Shown: positions 1 through 10,855 of the stretch, piece by piece
Position numbering within the stretch: position 1 is the stretch's first letter
Layout: each line of letters opens with the position of its first letter
Position numbers and translations under genes: made by a program
Origin: Trachythela sp. YZ-2020
Lineage: Eukaryota; Cnidaria; Anthozoa; Malacalcyonacea; Clavulariidae
DNA length: 64,000 nucleotides
Reading direction: 5' to 3'
Assembly (NCBI GenBank): GCA_016169945.1
Contig: JADLSH010000013.1
Span: 248,800-312,799, forward strand
Notes under the pieces: generated by a model
Told to the model about the DNA's origin: nothing
What the model saw: only the letters and a program-made list of their open reading frames with translations
The model's database searches: none

Positions 1-970
1 TACTTGGCTCTGGTAAAGTCGCAACTAAGTTACGCCACTGAAATCTGGTCTCCATCTACCATCAAAATGAGATCCAGAGTGGAAGGTATTCAAAGAAGAG
101 CCACAGCTTGGATACTGCAAGCTAAGCGTGGAGAAATAGCGTACAAAGAACGGCTGACAACCCTTGACTTACTACCCCTCTGCTACGAGAGAGAAATAAA
201 GGACTTGGTGTTCTTTTTCAAGGCGCTGCATGGTCATATCGATCTTGACGTGCATACTTTCGTATCACTCGCGAACAATGGTCGAATACGCCTTTGTCAA
301 AATCCTTCTTTAGTACTCAAAGTTCCATTCTGCAAGTCTAAAACGTTTCAATCCTCTTACTTCAATCGTCTGGTCAAGTTATGGAACCTCTGCTGTAAAG
401 TACTTCCCTCTACAAGCTTCGCCAGCCTTTCCTCTTTCAAAAGAACTCTTAAAGCCACATATGGAAATTTGGTTATTACAACATTTGACATAGACTTGCC
501 ATGCACGTGGACACTGGCGCGGGACTGCCCGTGCCACAGATCTTAACTGTAGTTAAAATAGACGTTTCCCCTCATTGTTAACTGAATACAATTACTTATA
601 TTACTTGCGACCACTAAAATTTTGCAAGAACATCTGAGAGACTGAGAAGCCTTCTTGTGGTCGTAGTCATGGTGATTGTATTCATGGTGCGTAATGGGGG
701 AAGCGACTTTCTTTCTATTTATTTAATGCATGTGTGTTTGTGTATGTGTGTATGTGTGTATGTATGTATGTACTTACAGCATGTATTATTACTGCTGCTT
801 TGGGGGTTGCACCATGCATGGGACTTAATGTCCCGTTTGTGCTTTTCCCTTTGAGTCGACTATACAGTTAATATTGTACATAATTTATATTGACTTTTGG
901 TTGTTTGTTTATATTATGTGTGAACATATGAATTCTATATTAATGTACAATAAAGACTCAATAAATATTT
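1..970 (+). mobile_element. 3' end of a CR1/jockey-like LINE, cut by the window start
   Basis: An open frame from base 4 to 546 encodes the end of a non-LTR retrotransposon reverse transcriptase. Visible hallmarks are YATEIWSPS, IQRRATAWIL, YKERLTTLDLLPL and NRLVKLWNL followed by a SFKRTL-type end, all of the segment after the polymerase palm. It ends with a short Cys-containing tail (TWTLARDCPCHRS) and a TAA. About 400 bp of 3' UTR follow, with a TG/TATG microsatellite near 730-775 and an AATAAA near 951. The catalytic part lies left of the window. The family name is inferred from these motifs; the LINE identity itself is clear. Confidence 0.85.
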
Positions 971-1220
971 AAAAAAACCCAAAAAAAAACAACAACAAAA
1001 ACTCGCACTGCGCACGCGCAAACAGAAAAATGCATTTTCCCTGTGGGTTTTCCCCGATTTCCCCCGTAAAAACAACAAAATAAAATCACGGAATAGAGAT
1101 CAATCCTTGTAATATTAACGAATAAATACACGCACATTAAATATTGTTTATGCAAATTTGTGTGAGGTAAAAAACCCACCTGTATCAAACAGGACGGAGA
1201 ATATATAAATATACTTCTAA
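971..1220. other. Non-coding spacer, nothing recognised
   Basis: AT-rich sequence between the LINE end and the satellite. It carries short A-runs and a minus-strand open frame with no recognisable content. Confidence 0.5.
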
Positions 1221-2919
1221 AATTCATTAATTATTCATAGGCAAAATACAAAGGAAACTCATGACCCGTAGCGGATCTATATATTTGACATAGACTTGCT
1301 CAAATTTTCTCCTTCAATTTTTACAGCGTAGATAACATCAATCTTCAAAATTCCAACGCCAGTGAGCGTATACAAAACGAGTCATTTTAGAAGTCATATA
1401 CAAACCTTACAGTTCGGCCTTTATCAGATCTAAAACACTCGGCTGCGCCTCGATGTTTTAAATCTGATAAAGACCTCTTGTGCGGTTTGTATATATTACT
1501 AAAATTCATTAATTATTCATAGGCAAAATACAAAGGAAACTCATGACCCGTAGCGGATCTATATGTTTGATATAGACTTGCTCAAATTTTCTCCTTCAAT
1601 TTTACAGCGTAGATAACATCAATCTTCAAAATTCCAACGCCAGTGAGCGTATACAAAACGAGTCATTTTAGAAGTCATATACAAACCTTACAGTTCGGCC
1701 TTTATCAGATCTAAAACACTCGGCTGCGCCTCGATGTTTTAAATCTGATAAAGACCTCTTGTGCGGTTTGTATATATTACTTCTAAATTCATTAATTATT
1801 CATAGGCAAAATACAAAGGAAACTCATGACCCGTAGCGGATCTATATATTTGACATAGACTTGCTCAAATTTTCTCCTTCAATTTTTACAGCGTAGATAA
1901 CATCAATCTTCAAAATTCCAACGCCAGTGAGCGTATACAAAACGAGTCATTTTAGAAGTCATATACAAACCTTACAGTTCGGCCTTTATCAGATCTAAAA
2001 CACTCGGCTGCGCCTCGATGTTTTAAATCTGATAAAGACCTCTTGTGCGGTTTGTATATATTACTTCTAAAATTCATTAATTATTCATAGGCAAAATACA
2101 AAGGAAACTCATGACCCGTAGCGGATCTATATATTTGACATAGACTTGCTCAAATTTTCTCCTTCAATTTTTACAGCGTAGATAACATCAATCTTCAAAA
2201 TTCCAACGCCAGTGAGCGTATACAAAACGAGTCATTTTAGAAGTCATATACAAACCTTACAGTTCGGCCTTTATCAGATCTAAAACACTCGGCTGCGCCT
2301 CGATGTTTTAAATCTGATAAAGACCTCTTGTGCGGTTTGTATATATTACTTCTAAAATTCATTAATTATTCATAGGCAAAATACAAAGGAAACTCATGAC
2401 CCGTAGCGGATCTATATATTTGACATAGACTTGCTCAAATTTTCTCGTTCAATTTTTACAGCGTAGATAACATCAATCTTCAAAATTCCAACGCCAGTGA
2501 GCGTATACAAAACGAGTCATTTTAGAAGTCATATACAAACCTTACAGTTCGGCCTTTATCAGATCTAAAACACTCGGCTGCGCCTCGATGTTTTAAATCT
2601 GATAAAGACCTCTTATGCGGTTTGTATATATTACTTCTAAAATTCATTAATTATTCATAGGCAAAATACAAAGGAAACTCATGACCCGTAGCGGATCTAT
2701 ATATTTGACATAGACTTGCTCAAATTTTCTCCTTCAATTTTTACAGCGTAGATAACATCAATCTTCAAAATTCCAACGCCAGTGAGCGTATACAAAACGA
2801 GTCATTTTAGAAGTCATATACAAACCTTACAGTTCGGCCTTTATCAGATCTAAAACACTCGGCTGCGCCTCGATGTTTTAAATCTGATAAAGACCTCTTG
2901 TGCGGTTTGTATATATTAC
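1221..2919. repeat. Satellite: six tandem copies of a ~285-bp unit with a large hairpin
   Basis: Units begin at about 1221, 1503, 1786, 2071, 2356 and 2641 with aattcattaattattcata. Spacing is 282-285 bp and copies differ by only a few substitutions and small indels. Each unit holds a roughly 95-bp imperfect palindrome: tatacaaacc and ctttatcagatctaaaaca on the left are matched on the right by tgttttaaatctgataaag and cggtttgtata, around a GC-rich loop (ctcggctgcgcctcg). No unit has a sustained reading frame. Near-identity suggests recent amplification or gene conversion. With no unique spacers and a very long unit, it is not a CRISPR array. Confidence 0.95.
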
Positions 2920-2964
2920 ATACAATTCACACGATCAAGGAACAAATTAAATATTTCGCTAAAC

Positions 2965-3260
2965 TAAAGCCTTGGTCAAACGTAAGAAACATTGTCGCAG
3001 AAATATTCGCGATTTTCAATGTTTGCTCAAATGTTTCCCTGTCTCCCACATCTGGAAACATTGGCTTTTATTGCAGAAACAAAATTTGCTTCCTGGAAAG
3101 CAAAAATATTTCCTACCAAATTCAGAAACATTTGATGAAACACTCTTTCTCCATTTGCCGACGCTGGTAGGACAATATGACATACTGAAACATTGGTAAG
3201 ACAAATAATATGACAAATATCTTTGCGCAACAATGTTTCCCAGTTTGTCCCGAGCTTTAT
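2965..3260. mobile_element. Probable MITE with degenerate inverted ends
   Basis: The left end (ggtcaaacgtaagaaacatt) is matched in inverted orientation by the right end (aatgtttcccagtttgtcc). Inside, the word gaaacatt and its complement recur many times, giving a folded structure. No protein is encoded. Superfamily and exact ends are uncertain. Confidence 0.5.
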
Positions 3261-3779
3261 TAAGGGATATTTATATAAACTCCTACGAAAACCTCTGATT
3301 GAATCTTTAATGTATTATTGAATAACTATGCAAGATATGTTTGGGGCTTCTTAAATTGTGCGTTCCATCCATCGCTTAAGTATATTCTATCGATACCAAT
3401 CTTCGATTTGGACCAACTTTTCCATTCGTTCCAACCATCTGTTCCAACCAACGAAGCCAGACTGCACCAGTGAAGGACCTTTAACTGTGAAAGAAACATG
3501 TCCCAGGCACCAACTCGAAATTCATCATAAAAAAAGATAATAATTTCATCATAACCGGCTATAATTGAAAGAAATGTTTTCATCCTTGAGCCCAGATTTT
3601 CACATCAGTGCAATAAAATCCCACTTATTGGATCCTGGCCAAGGGCCTACACTCAAAACGAGATTGCATGTATTCTACAATAAGCTGTCATGGCTTTTCT
3701 CTGGTAAAGTTCTACTTCTCGTATTTGAACTATTACATATATTATATTGTGACATAAGTTGGTATTTAGCCACTATCTA
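3261..3779. other. Non-coding spacer, nothing recognised
   Basis: Short overlapping frames occur on both strands but none has recognisable motifs. I see no repeat structure. Confidence 0.4.
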
Positions 3780-5029
3780 GAATAACAAGGAACAATTTAG
3801 AAGTTCCCTCAGTTTCTGTGTTGGAATTCAGATCATCATCATCAATGGTACAGCTCTCTTTATCAAAGTCTTCATCATTGTTTTCAGACTTATTTGACAT
3901 ATGCTCCTCAACCAATTCAGAAGAATCCAAATTTTCCACATATACAATCTCAATAACATTTCTCATTTTTGGTACACAGAACACAAGTTGGGGATAACTT
4001 TTCATCAGTCGTTGCTTGAGTTTAAAAGCTCTATATTTACTAGATGCATCCACATTCTCGGTGTCCTTAGCAATGATAACAAATTTATCCAGCAAATCTT
4101 TCACATACTTTATTTGCTTATTTCCAATGACCTCCGTCTCGATTACTTTCTTAGGGGCCACGACTCAAGTTGCCACGCAAAACGTCAAGTTGACGTTTTG
4201 GGTGGGTAGGCGTTTTTATCGTAGCAAAATGAATATCTTAAGAAAATCTTACTATATTACATATAACATATGGCACGCTTGACATTTTCGAGGCTGGGTG
4301 GGTGGGTTTAGATAAAAACGTCAATTTGACGTCTTGCGTGGCAACTTTAGTATGGATGTGGCACCTTACAGATGACATCATAAGACTTCTCGTGCACTGA
4401 TGTACATCTTTCAGTCTCCGATTGCTTCTTCGTCTCTCTCGTGAGAAATTTTGTTTAATTGCAGTAGCAAACTTTGTGATAGCGGACTTCCAGTGCTACA
4501 CAGTCTTTCCCCGGATTTGCACGAGTATCTGTTCATCATTCTTTCTCTCGGCAGCTGTACCAGCATCAATTGTTTCTGCCAACATGAGTGGGGTTCTTCT
4601 TCTCTTCTTAGTTACCTGGTGTGAAACAAAATTATTAAACTAAATATCTGCTAATAACAAGGTTGGACGTTTGTAGCATTAGAAACCGCTTTACCCTAAA
4701 TACACTTAATTGATCACAATTCAAGATATTTTAAAACCAAACCCGAGAATGTTGTGCACATTGCGCTAGTATTATACCTATCAAAATGACCATACCTTGT
4801 CTAGTGAGAACCAAGAGGCGTCTCTTCCACAAATAATACATATCTCTGGGAGTACATGCTCGTTTCTTTTAGACAGAGTCTTATTAGCTTCTGCGACTGA
4901 TTGACGTGTAATTTTTCGCCTTGGTTCTATTGGCTCCACTTCCACATGTGGTTCTTCGGTAGAAGTTTCTTCTTTTCTCTGTTGTCTACGGATCTTCTCT
5001 TCATCACAAAATCTCTTCCAGCATTTCAT
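3780..5029 (-). pseudogene. Broken two-exon gene of an uncharacterised family, split by a MITE
   Basis: Exon 1 (5029-4796) starts MKCWKRFCDEEK, has charged stretches and RQSVAEANKTLSKRNEHV, then a CIICGRD cysteine pair, and ends FSLDK at a GTATGG donor. Exon 2 starts at 4615 after CAG with VTKKRRRTPLM and continues through an MLAETIDAGTAAERK-like stretch. One missing base near IRGK shifts the frame into KDCVALEVRYHK. An in-frame TAA follows shortly after, then TKFLTRETKKQ. A 181-bp MITE interrupts the exon, after which reading resumes as KKVIETEVIGNKQIKYV through VPKMRN to an acidic tail ending near 3780. The pieces are collinear and clearly one former protein. I associate this family with multi-copy cnidarian gene predictions from memory. 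Function unknown; the Cys pair hints at metal binding only weakly. Confidence 0.7.
4167..4347. mobile_element. 181-bp MITE inside the broken gene
   Basis: Terminal inverted repeats of about 30 bp: aagttgccacgcaaaacgtc at the left, gacgtcttgcgtggcaactt at the right. Inside them, aagttgacgtttt pairs with aaaacgtcaattt, and ggtgggt occurs at both ends. There is no coding capacity. I see no clear target-site duplication. Confidence 0.85.
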
Positions 5030-5599
5030 GATGGTACCATTCTAAGTTAATGCTGTCAGGGTTCTTCTCCATCTATGAATTGAGTCAATTTACAGATCCC
5101 TCATCGATGTTCTCGTACGATGTCTTAGCTATTTAAGCTTGTTGACATTTAAGTTTGGCCCATTTAGACCTACACTCAAGAAATTTCTTAAGCCTTTGGC
5201 GTGTAACTTTGCAAAGTTGCTCCGTAACGCCATCAAAATGCATAAAACATGAGGATATTCGAGTTTTATAAATATCTTCAGCCATGATTGTTTTGCATAA
5301 CTATTAAAGCATGTTTCCACTTCGAAGCATGTGCGTGTTTGTGCGCATGCGCAGTGCGAGTTTGGCTGATATGCGCATGCGTATTTGCTACCAAAATAAT
5401 GGCGGTTCGAATATTTCGAAGCGCGAAAATAGCAAACTTTGGAGGGATTTTTTTCTCAATTGTGCACCTGTTTCGCTTGGGGAGCAACGGATTCTGATAA
5501 AGTAAGTTTTTATCTATTGATTCATGTGAAAATTATGTAGTTCCACGAGGGTGCAACGGAATCCGTTTTCTAAGCATCTTTTGGATGCTCATCCTACGG
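5030..5599. other. Non-coding spacer, nothing recognised
   Basis: Possible remote 5' flank of the broken gene. Contains tgcgcatgcgcagtgcg-type alternating purine-pyrimidine sequence near 5340-5385. No supported gene. Confidence 0.4.
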
Positions 5600-5815
5600 C
5601 CTACCTGGACAAACGAGGATGAGAGTTGATGAAAGTTGCAACTCGAGAGTTTGCATGAGAGTTTCATCAACTCTATTGCCCCGGTCAAACGAAAACAAGA
5701 GTTGCATGAGAGTTGACTGGATATTACCACGCGTACCGGTTAAACAAGCAAAAACTCTCCTCAAAACCTGAACCAGCTCAAAGTTAATGAGAATTCTCAT
5801 CCTCGTTGGATCGGG
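5600..5815. mobile_element. Short inverted-repeat element, also present at 51.2-52.0 kb
   Basis: Made of repeated sense and antisense forms of gatgagagttgatgaaagtt and aactctcatgcaactc, bounded by aaacgaggatgagagttgat and its complement near tctcatcctcgttgga. The same modules occur at 51236-52045. Non-autonomous; no protein. Confidence 0.65.
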
Positions 5816-5904
5816 TCATAAATTTCGTACCCTAAATTAAATACTCTTTAAGATATATACACACGCACAAAACAGAACAAAGACAAACCATAAATCGTAC
5901 GAAT

Positions 5905-6130
5905 TTTGAGAGTCTAAAGTGGTTAAGATCAATAGACAATACATCGCCAAGTTTCGAGTTTTGATATTGACCATTGTTTTGAATATTGGTGTGGGAAAAC
6001 AGCACCGCCATATAATTGTTTTGTTTTCCGGAAACTGACACCATCAATATTTCACTGGATGAAGAGGCTTACAGATCGAAACTGCTTTATATAAAATAAA
6101 CGTGTTCTTTCCATGCTTCTATAAATGCAC
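5905..6130. repeat. Left half of a duplicated segment, interrupted by a LINE
   Basis: Matches 8350-8600: both carry aaagtggttaagatcaata, caagtttcgagttttgatat, gaaactgacaccat and gaggcttacagatcgaaact in order. The match resumes at about 7153 after the LINE. Confidence 0.8.
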
Positions 6131-7152
6131 TAATGTATAATATGGTAATGCTAATGGTTTATTGATACATTTAGTAGCAGTTACGCTAATTTACAATGTG
6201 TTTACAATACAAATGCAAAAAACGTACTAATCTATATCTATTTTATCTATTTACATCGTCCATTAAATATATGAAAACTTACTAATCTATACCCATTCTA
6301 TCTATTTACATCGTGCATTTAAAATTTAAATAAAATAGGTCATTCTAATCAACTAATTTAGAATTATACAAGTCCATAGAATAAACCAATGTACTATGTT
6401 TAAAACGTTCAGTTTTACAAGAGAAATTATATATCCTTTGAGTATTAGCTCTTGTTTTCTTTTGTCTAACATATTCTAGTTTCATTGGTAATAGGCTATG
6501 AAGTTTATGATTTGGCTCTAGCATTTTCTTAATTAAGGATACACATAAATCATCCCTACGTTCCTCCAAAGTTTGTAATTTGGTCTCGATTAATGCTTGA
6601 TCATAATCTTGCTTTGGACAAATTATTCTAAGTGATCGTTTTTGAATTCGTTCAATACTCTTCTTCTGTTCTTGTGTTAGACCTCCGCTCCAAATCTCTG
6701 CACCATATTCTAGAATGGAACGAATTACTGTACAGTAGAATGATAACAAATCACCCGTGGGGGCGCCATAACTCTTCAAAATCTTTAATAAATACAGACG
6801 CTTTTCCGCTTTCTTTGTGACATATTCAGTATTAGATTTCCATTTTAGATCATCGTCTAACCATATTCCCAATAATTTATATGATTTTGTACGAGATACA
6901 TTGCAACCTCCAATATGAATTGGGGGTATCGTCGATCTATTTTTCCTAAAATCAATAATCATCTCCATACACTTCTTACCGTTCAATTCCATTCCTTCAT
7001 CCTTTGGTCTTTGGGTACGATAGACATTGGTAATTGATTTATTTTAATTATGAAAGCAATTGGACCCAGCTTACTCCCCTTGGGAACGCCACCCTTGATT
7101 CTTTTAAAATCAGATTGTTCTCCTTGAAAAGACGTTACTTGCGATCTATTGT
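6131..7152 (-). mobile_element. Defective CR1/jockey-type LINE, 3' part with the catalytic box deleted
   Basis: On the minus strand, RIKGGVPKGSKLGPIAFI (about 7110-7050) is the conserved reverse-transcriptase block before the catalytic site. After INQLPMS the sequence jumps, out of frame, to NGKKCMEMIIDFRKNRS, so the segment with the YxDD box is missing. The frame from 6992 to 6345 then carries YKLLGIWLDDDLKW, KRLYLLKILKSYG, IRSILEYGAEIWSGGL and IQKRSLRIICP, the usual thumb region. An AT-rich 3' UTR runs to about 6131. The paralogous segment at 8350-8810 lacks this block, which fixes the ends. A degenerate duplication, taatatg, is seen at both edges. Inactive. Confidence 0.88.
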
Positions 7153-7345
7153 AATATGCGGGACTTAAATATTTTGTGCCTCCAAATAACCTAATACTTT
7201 AAAACTCTACTTAAACTGTAAATTAGATAGCAAGATAAAACAACTTGACGATGAAAATGTTCTTTTAGCTTTGTTTGTACTTTGGAGTTTTCACTCCTAG
7301 TCAAATTGAATATGGCGAATTTCAATAGGGCACGCATGAGAAAAA
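7153..7345. repeat. Right half of the duplicated segment
   Basis: Parallels 8615-8810: ctttaaaactctactt, ttgacgatgaaaa and ttttcactcctagtcaaatt occur in the same order in both. Confidence 0.75.
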
Positions 7346-8349
7346 GTGGAGACATCGGATTCATGGTCAAGTACACATTCTATAATCTATATCTATTATT
7401 TCTATGTTTGCACCAAACAAAACAGTCATTTTTTTCGGTATGCAATCCAGCCATGTCGCGCTTATTACACAGTTTAACCATGATCCTGACAAGAGTGATA
7501 AAACATGACATTTAGCACAGAGCTTCCTTGGCACCTATAGCTACCTATCAACATTATAGAAGGGGGTGCCCGAAATTTAACTGCTTTGAATCTATTTCCA
7601 GTGTTTTACCTATATTTAATACTTATTTACTGACACCGAGGGACACAGTGTGTTTTATGGACCCGAGACCGTTATGGATCCCAATCGTTATTTACTCAGT
7701 ATTGAATATTGCTATAGACCTATTTAAAATAATATAGCATATTAGCATCATATCATATAATTTGGGCATACATAGTGGAATTAATAATGACTGATGTCTA
7801 TGAATTTTCATAAAATATTTGCCTTTATTAAAAACTATATTTACATCATACAAGTGTGTCGATTAACGAGATAGTTGCCGTTTGTTTTTACATACTTCAA
7901 AGTGTTTTAAAACCACAAAATGCGTGATAGCGATTATCTCCAAATAGAAATATTTCGAATGTTCGGTACTTTAAAAGTAATTTCAACTCGGACGCTTCTA
8001 CAAGACTAGGGTAGTCATTTTCAAAATAATGTCAATGAAAGTGAAGTCTGCATTCTAGGCAGAAATAACTTGTGATACCGTAAATAGATATAATCATTCA
8101 ATGCTATATAATTCCATGAGCATTCCATTTCACTGACCGATTTTCATGAAGTTATATAAGAGACCTGTGTCCTGTCAAATATGTACCCCGCTTTTGACGT
8201 CATTCTATCTACACTGAAATCAAATAAAGTAATTAAGATAATTATATATATATATATAACAAAGAAATAGATATCATTGTAGCATAAGTTATATAAATTA
8301 TTTAAAATATTTAAATAATTCTTTCACTGCATGGACAAACTTAAAGCCC
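7346..8349. other. Non-coding stretch, nothing recognised
   Basis: AT-rich, with an (AT)n run at about 8243-8258. Two short plus-strand frames (7282-7515 and 7528-7737) have no recognisable content. No repeat unit or RNA gene seen. Confidence 0.4.
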
Positions 8350-8810
8350 TGGTTTGAGAGTTCAAAGTGGTTAAGATCAATACATTGCCAAGTTTCGAGT
8401 TTTGATATTGTTTTGAACATCAGTGTGCGTGCATGGGAATATTGGTGTGTACAGCACCGCCGTTAGGCGCCATATAATTGTTTTATTTTCCCGGAAACTG
8501 ACACCATGAATATTTGAATTGAGGAAGAGGCTTACAGATCGAAACTGCTTTATATAAAATAAAATAAAATATAAACGATATATATTTTATTGCTTCTATA
8601 AATGCACTGCTATGCAGGACTTAAAATGCCTCCAAAGAACCTATAATAGGCTACTTTAAAACTCTACTTGAAACTGCAAAACTTGTAAAGCAAGATAACA
8701 CTTGTTGACGATGAAAACTTCTCTTAGTTTTGTTTGTATACTTCGTTGTTTTCACTCCTAGTCAAATTCAAAATGGCGGATTTTAACAAGGACATACATG
8801 ATTCGTGATC
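8350..8810. repeat. Uninterrupted paralogue of 5905-6130 plus 7153-7345
   Basis: Collinear with both halves of the segment split by the LINE at 6131-7152. The join lies near tataaatgcactgctatgcaggact. It is therefore the empty site for that insertion. Confidence 0.8.
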
Positions 8811-9587
8811 AAGTACCGCATTCCAGTCAAATTTGAGAATCGCTGTGAGGGAAAAGTGAATCATTTCAATAAAATGTACGTGCGTAAAGCGGCAAAATAA
8901 GCTATTGCAAATTGCACGATACTATGCGTTGCATGGTAAAGATATTATAGCTTACGGAAAGTCGAGAAAATCTACACTTTGCAGACACAATGCGCGTGCG
9001 CAGTTACATTATCTCGCAATTTATATGTTTAATTTCGCTGCATCAATAAGTCGTATGTAGAGGCGAAATATATCATTTTGCTTCTTTTCGTGAGTTCTTA
9101 CGGCTGAAGCAATCCATGTTGTTGACTTGTTGTAGCGGAGATGCTTAAATTTTACCTTTTTTCTTTGTGAGAAGAATATGCAAAACCACAGAAATGCCTC
9201 TGGAAAAATCTTTGAAGCAATTAATGGGCACCGACTTTAATATTGATAGGCAGGTTCCGTGGAGGCTCTGTGCCAAAGGTCATGATTTTGTTCGAAAAGT
9301 AATGATAATTTTGAACCACTTGACTAATCGTACAAGGAACTTATTAACACCTATAATTATGCACAAATACTTTTGCGACATAAGCCGTCCACGGCTTTGC
9401 TTTCACGACGTTGCAGCTAATTTGTATAATTGTATATGCTAAATGAAGTGTTACTACTTGATAGAGTTGAGCGTTTTTGTGACATAATGGTAAGTAAATA
9501 GTAAATACTTTTATATGTGCCCTTCACCTCTGTCGTACACACGTAAAAACGTACCGAGTTGTAACAAACCTGCAGCAGACTTGTACT
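8811..9587. other. Unassigned sequence before the peptide-gene array
   Basis: A plus-strand frame at 9167-9442 (91 codons, KTTEMPLEKSLKQLMG near the start) has no motif I know and no supporting splice or codon signal. I do not call it a gene. Confidence 0.3.
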
Positions 9588-10229
9588 AATGCTGTTTCAA
9601 CAACTTGTTATCAGAATGTGTTGGCACTGCTTGTTCCTAGCTTGTCACAACTTGCTACAAGGTTGTTGACTCGACAGACTTGCTACAAGTAGTTCCAACA
9701 TCAACAACTTATTATCGTCCTGCAATTCAACAACCTTGTAGCAACTTGATCAAAAATTGCCACAACAGTGTTACGACTTGTTGGCAACCTTGCTACAAAT
9801 CTGTGGCGAACACTTCTTGTTGACAAAATGTGAGATTTGCGTATAACATGTAGATAATGAGTTCCATCTCTAGCATTGGGATTATTTTCACTGCAGTTTG
9901 GCAACGAAGTGAGATCGTTCGCTCGAATATGATATAAAAAACAGTAACTTCATTATTTCAACATTACTTTTATTAATTAATGAAACCACTTACAAGTCTC
10001 GCTCTAAATATTGTTTAAAAGTGCATGATTACGTATGCGTACTTTATGTGCTAATAATGATTCATTGAATTACGATATCCCTGGTGAAATGTGCTAGCCA
10101 CAACGTCTGGGTGCTTTTATTCTAGATCCAGCAATGGTTTGTCATTCGTTGAGCGAGGAGATTCTGTAAAAAGATTATCCCAAATCAATTTTATTCTGAA
10201 GTAAACAAAGTCTTAGTTCATGCTGAATA

Positions 10230-10363
10230 TGCGGTGCCACTGTGGGTAGAGTATAGAAAATACGACCCATTCTTCTACTAACTTTTCCCCGACCCATTCT
10301 ACTAACTTCCAGACGAAGGGCCTTCGCTCGAAACGTCGAAGTTCTCATTGTATTTTACAGGTA
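10230..10363 (+). mobile_element. Short retroelement with a hammerhead-like core and a 16-bp target duplication
   Basis: Sister units read straight through this point. Here the host word tagttcatgctgaata (10214-10229) recurs as tagtttcatactgaata (10364-10380) after the insert, a long duplication typical of target-primed reverse transcription. The insert ends with an arrangement like a hammerhead ribozyme: aacttc pairs with gaagtt, the core is cagacga ... cgaaac-gtc, and an inner stem gggc/gctc lies between. One core position is A instead of U (10312-10351), so it is probably inactive. Likely derived from a Penelope-like element; that is inference. Confidence 0.65.
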
Positions 10364-10855
10364 TAGTTTCATACTGAATAGCTCAATCAGTTTCGTTTCA
10401 ACTGTCCTCCATAGAATCGAGGTCCAGCAAAGGTGATCTGTTTAGGCGTCTAACGAACCTAAACTTATTTAACTTTAGTTATTATACTAGATAGATCTAT
10501 CAGTCCGCACAACTGTTCTCCCAACAGGTTTAGAAAGGGCCAACACTTATTTCTCCAGTGTTATTGCAGAAGGAAACTTAACTAATCTATCTTTATTTAA
10601 CTTGTATAGCTCTATCAGTTCTTAACTGTTCTCCCTAAAAGTTTAGATGTGGTTACATCTTATTGCTTTAGTGTTAAGCCGTGGTCAAATGATAACGCAA
10701 ATCATCGCGAGTTTTAACTCCTGAGGTATGGAAAAGATGGAATGGATAATTTGATCAAGAAACACAAAATGTGAAATACACAAAGTGTCTTGTGAAAAGT
10801 GATTAATGTGATTTGTTTGTAACATGAATATTTTACGCTAAACATGATATGGTTT

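Noticed and set aside
1221..2919. CRISPR array
   Set aside because: Eukaryotic context, 285-bp units and no unique spacers.
9167..9442. 91-codon plus-strand frame as a gene
   Set aside because: No motif, no relatives in the window and no splice context; kept only as an unassigned frame.
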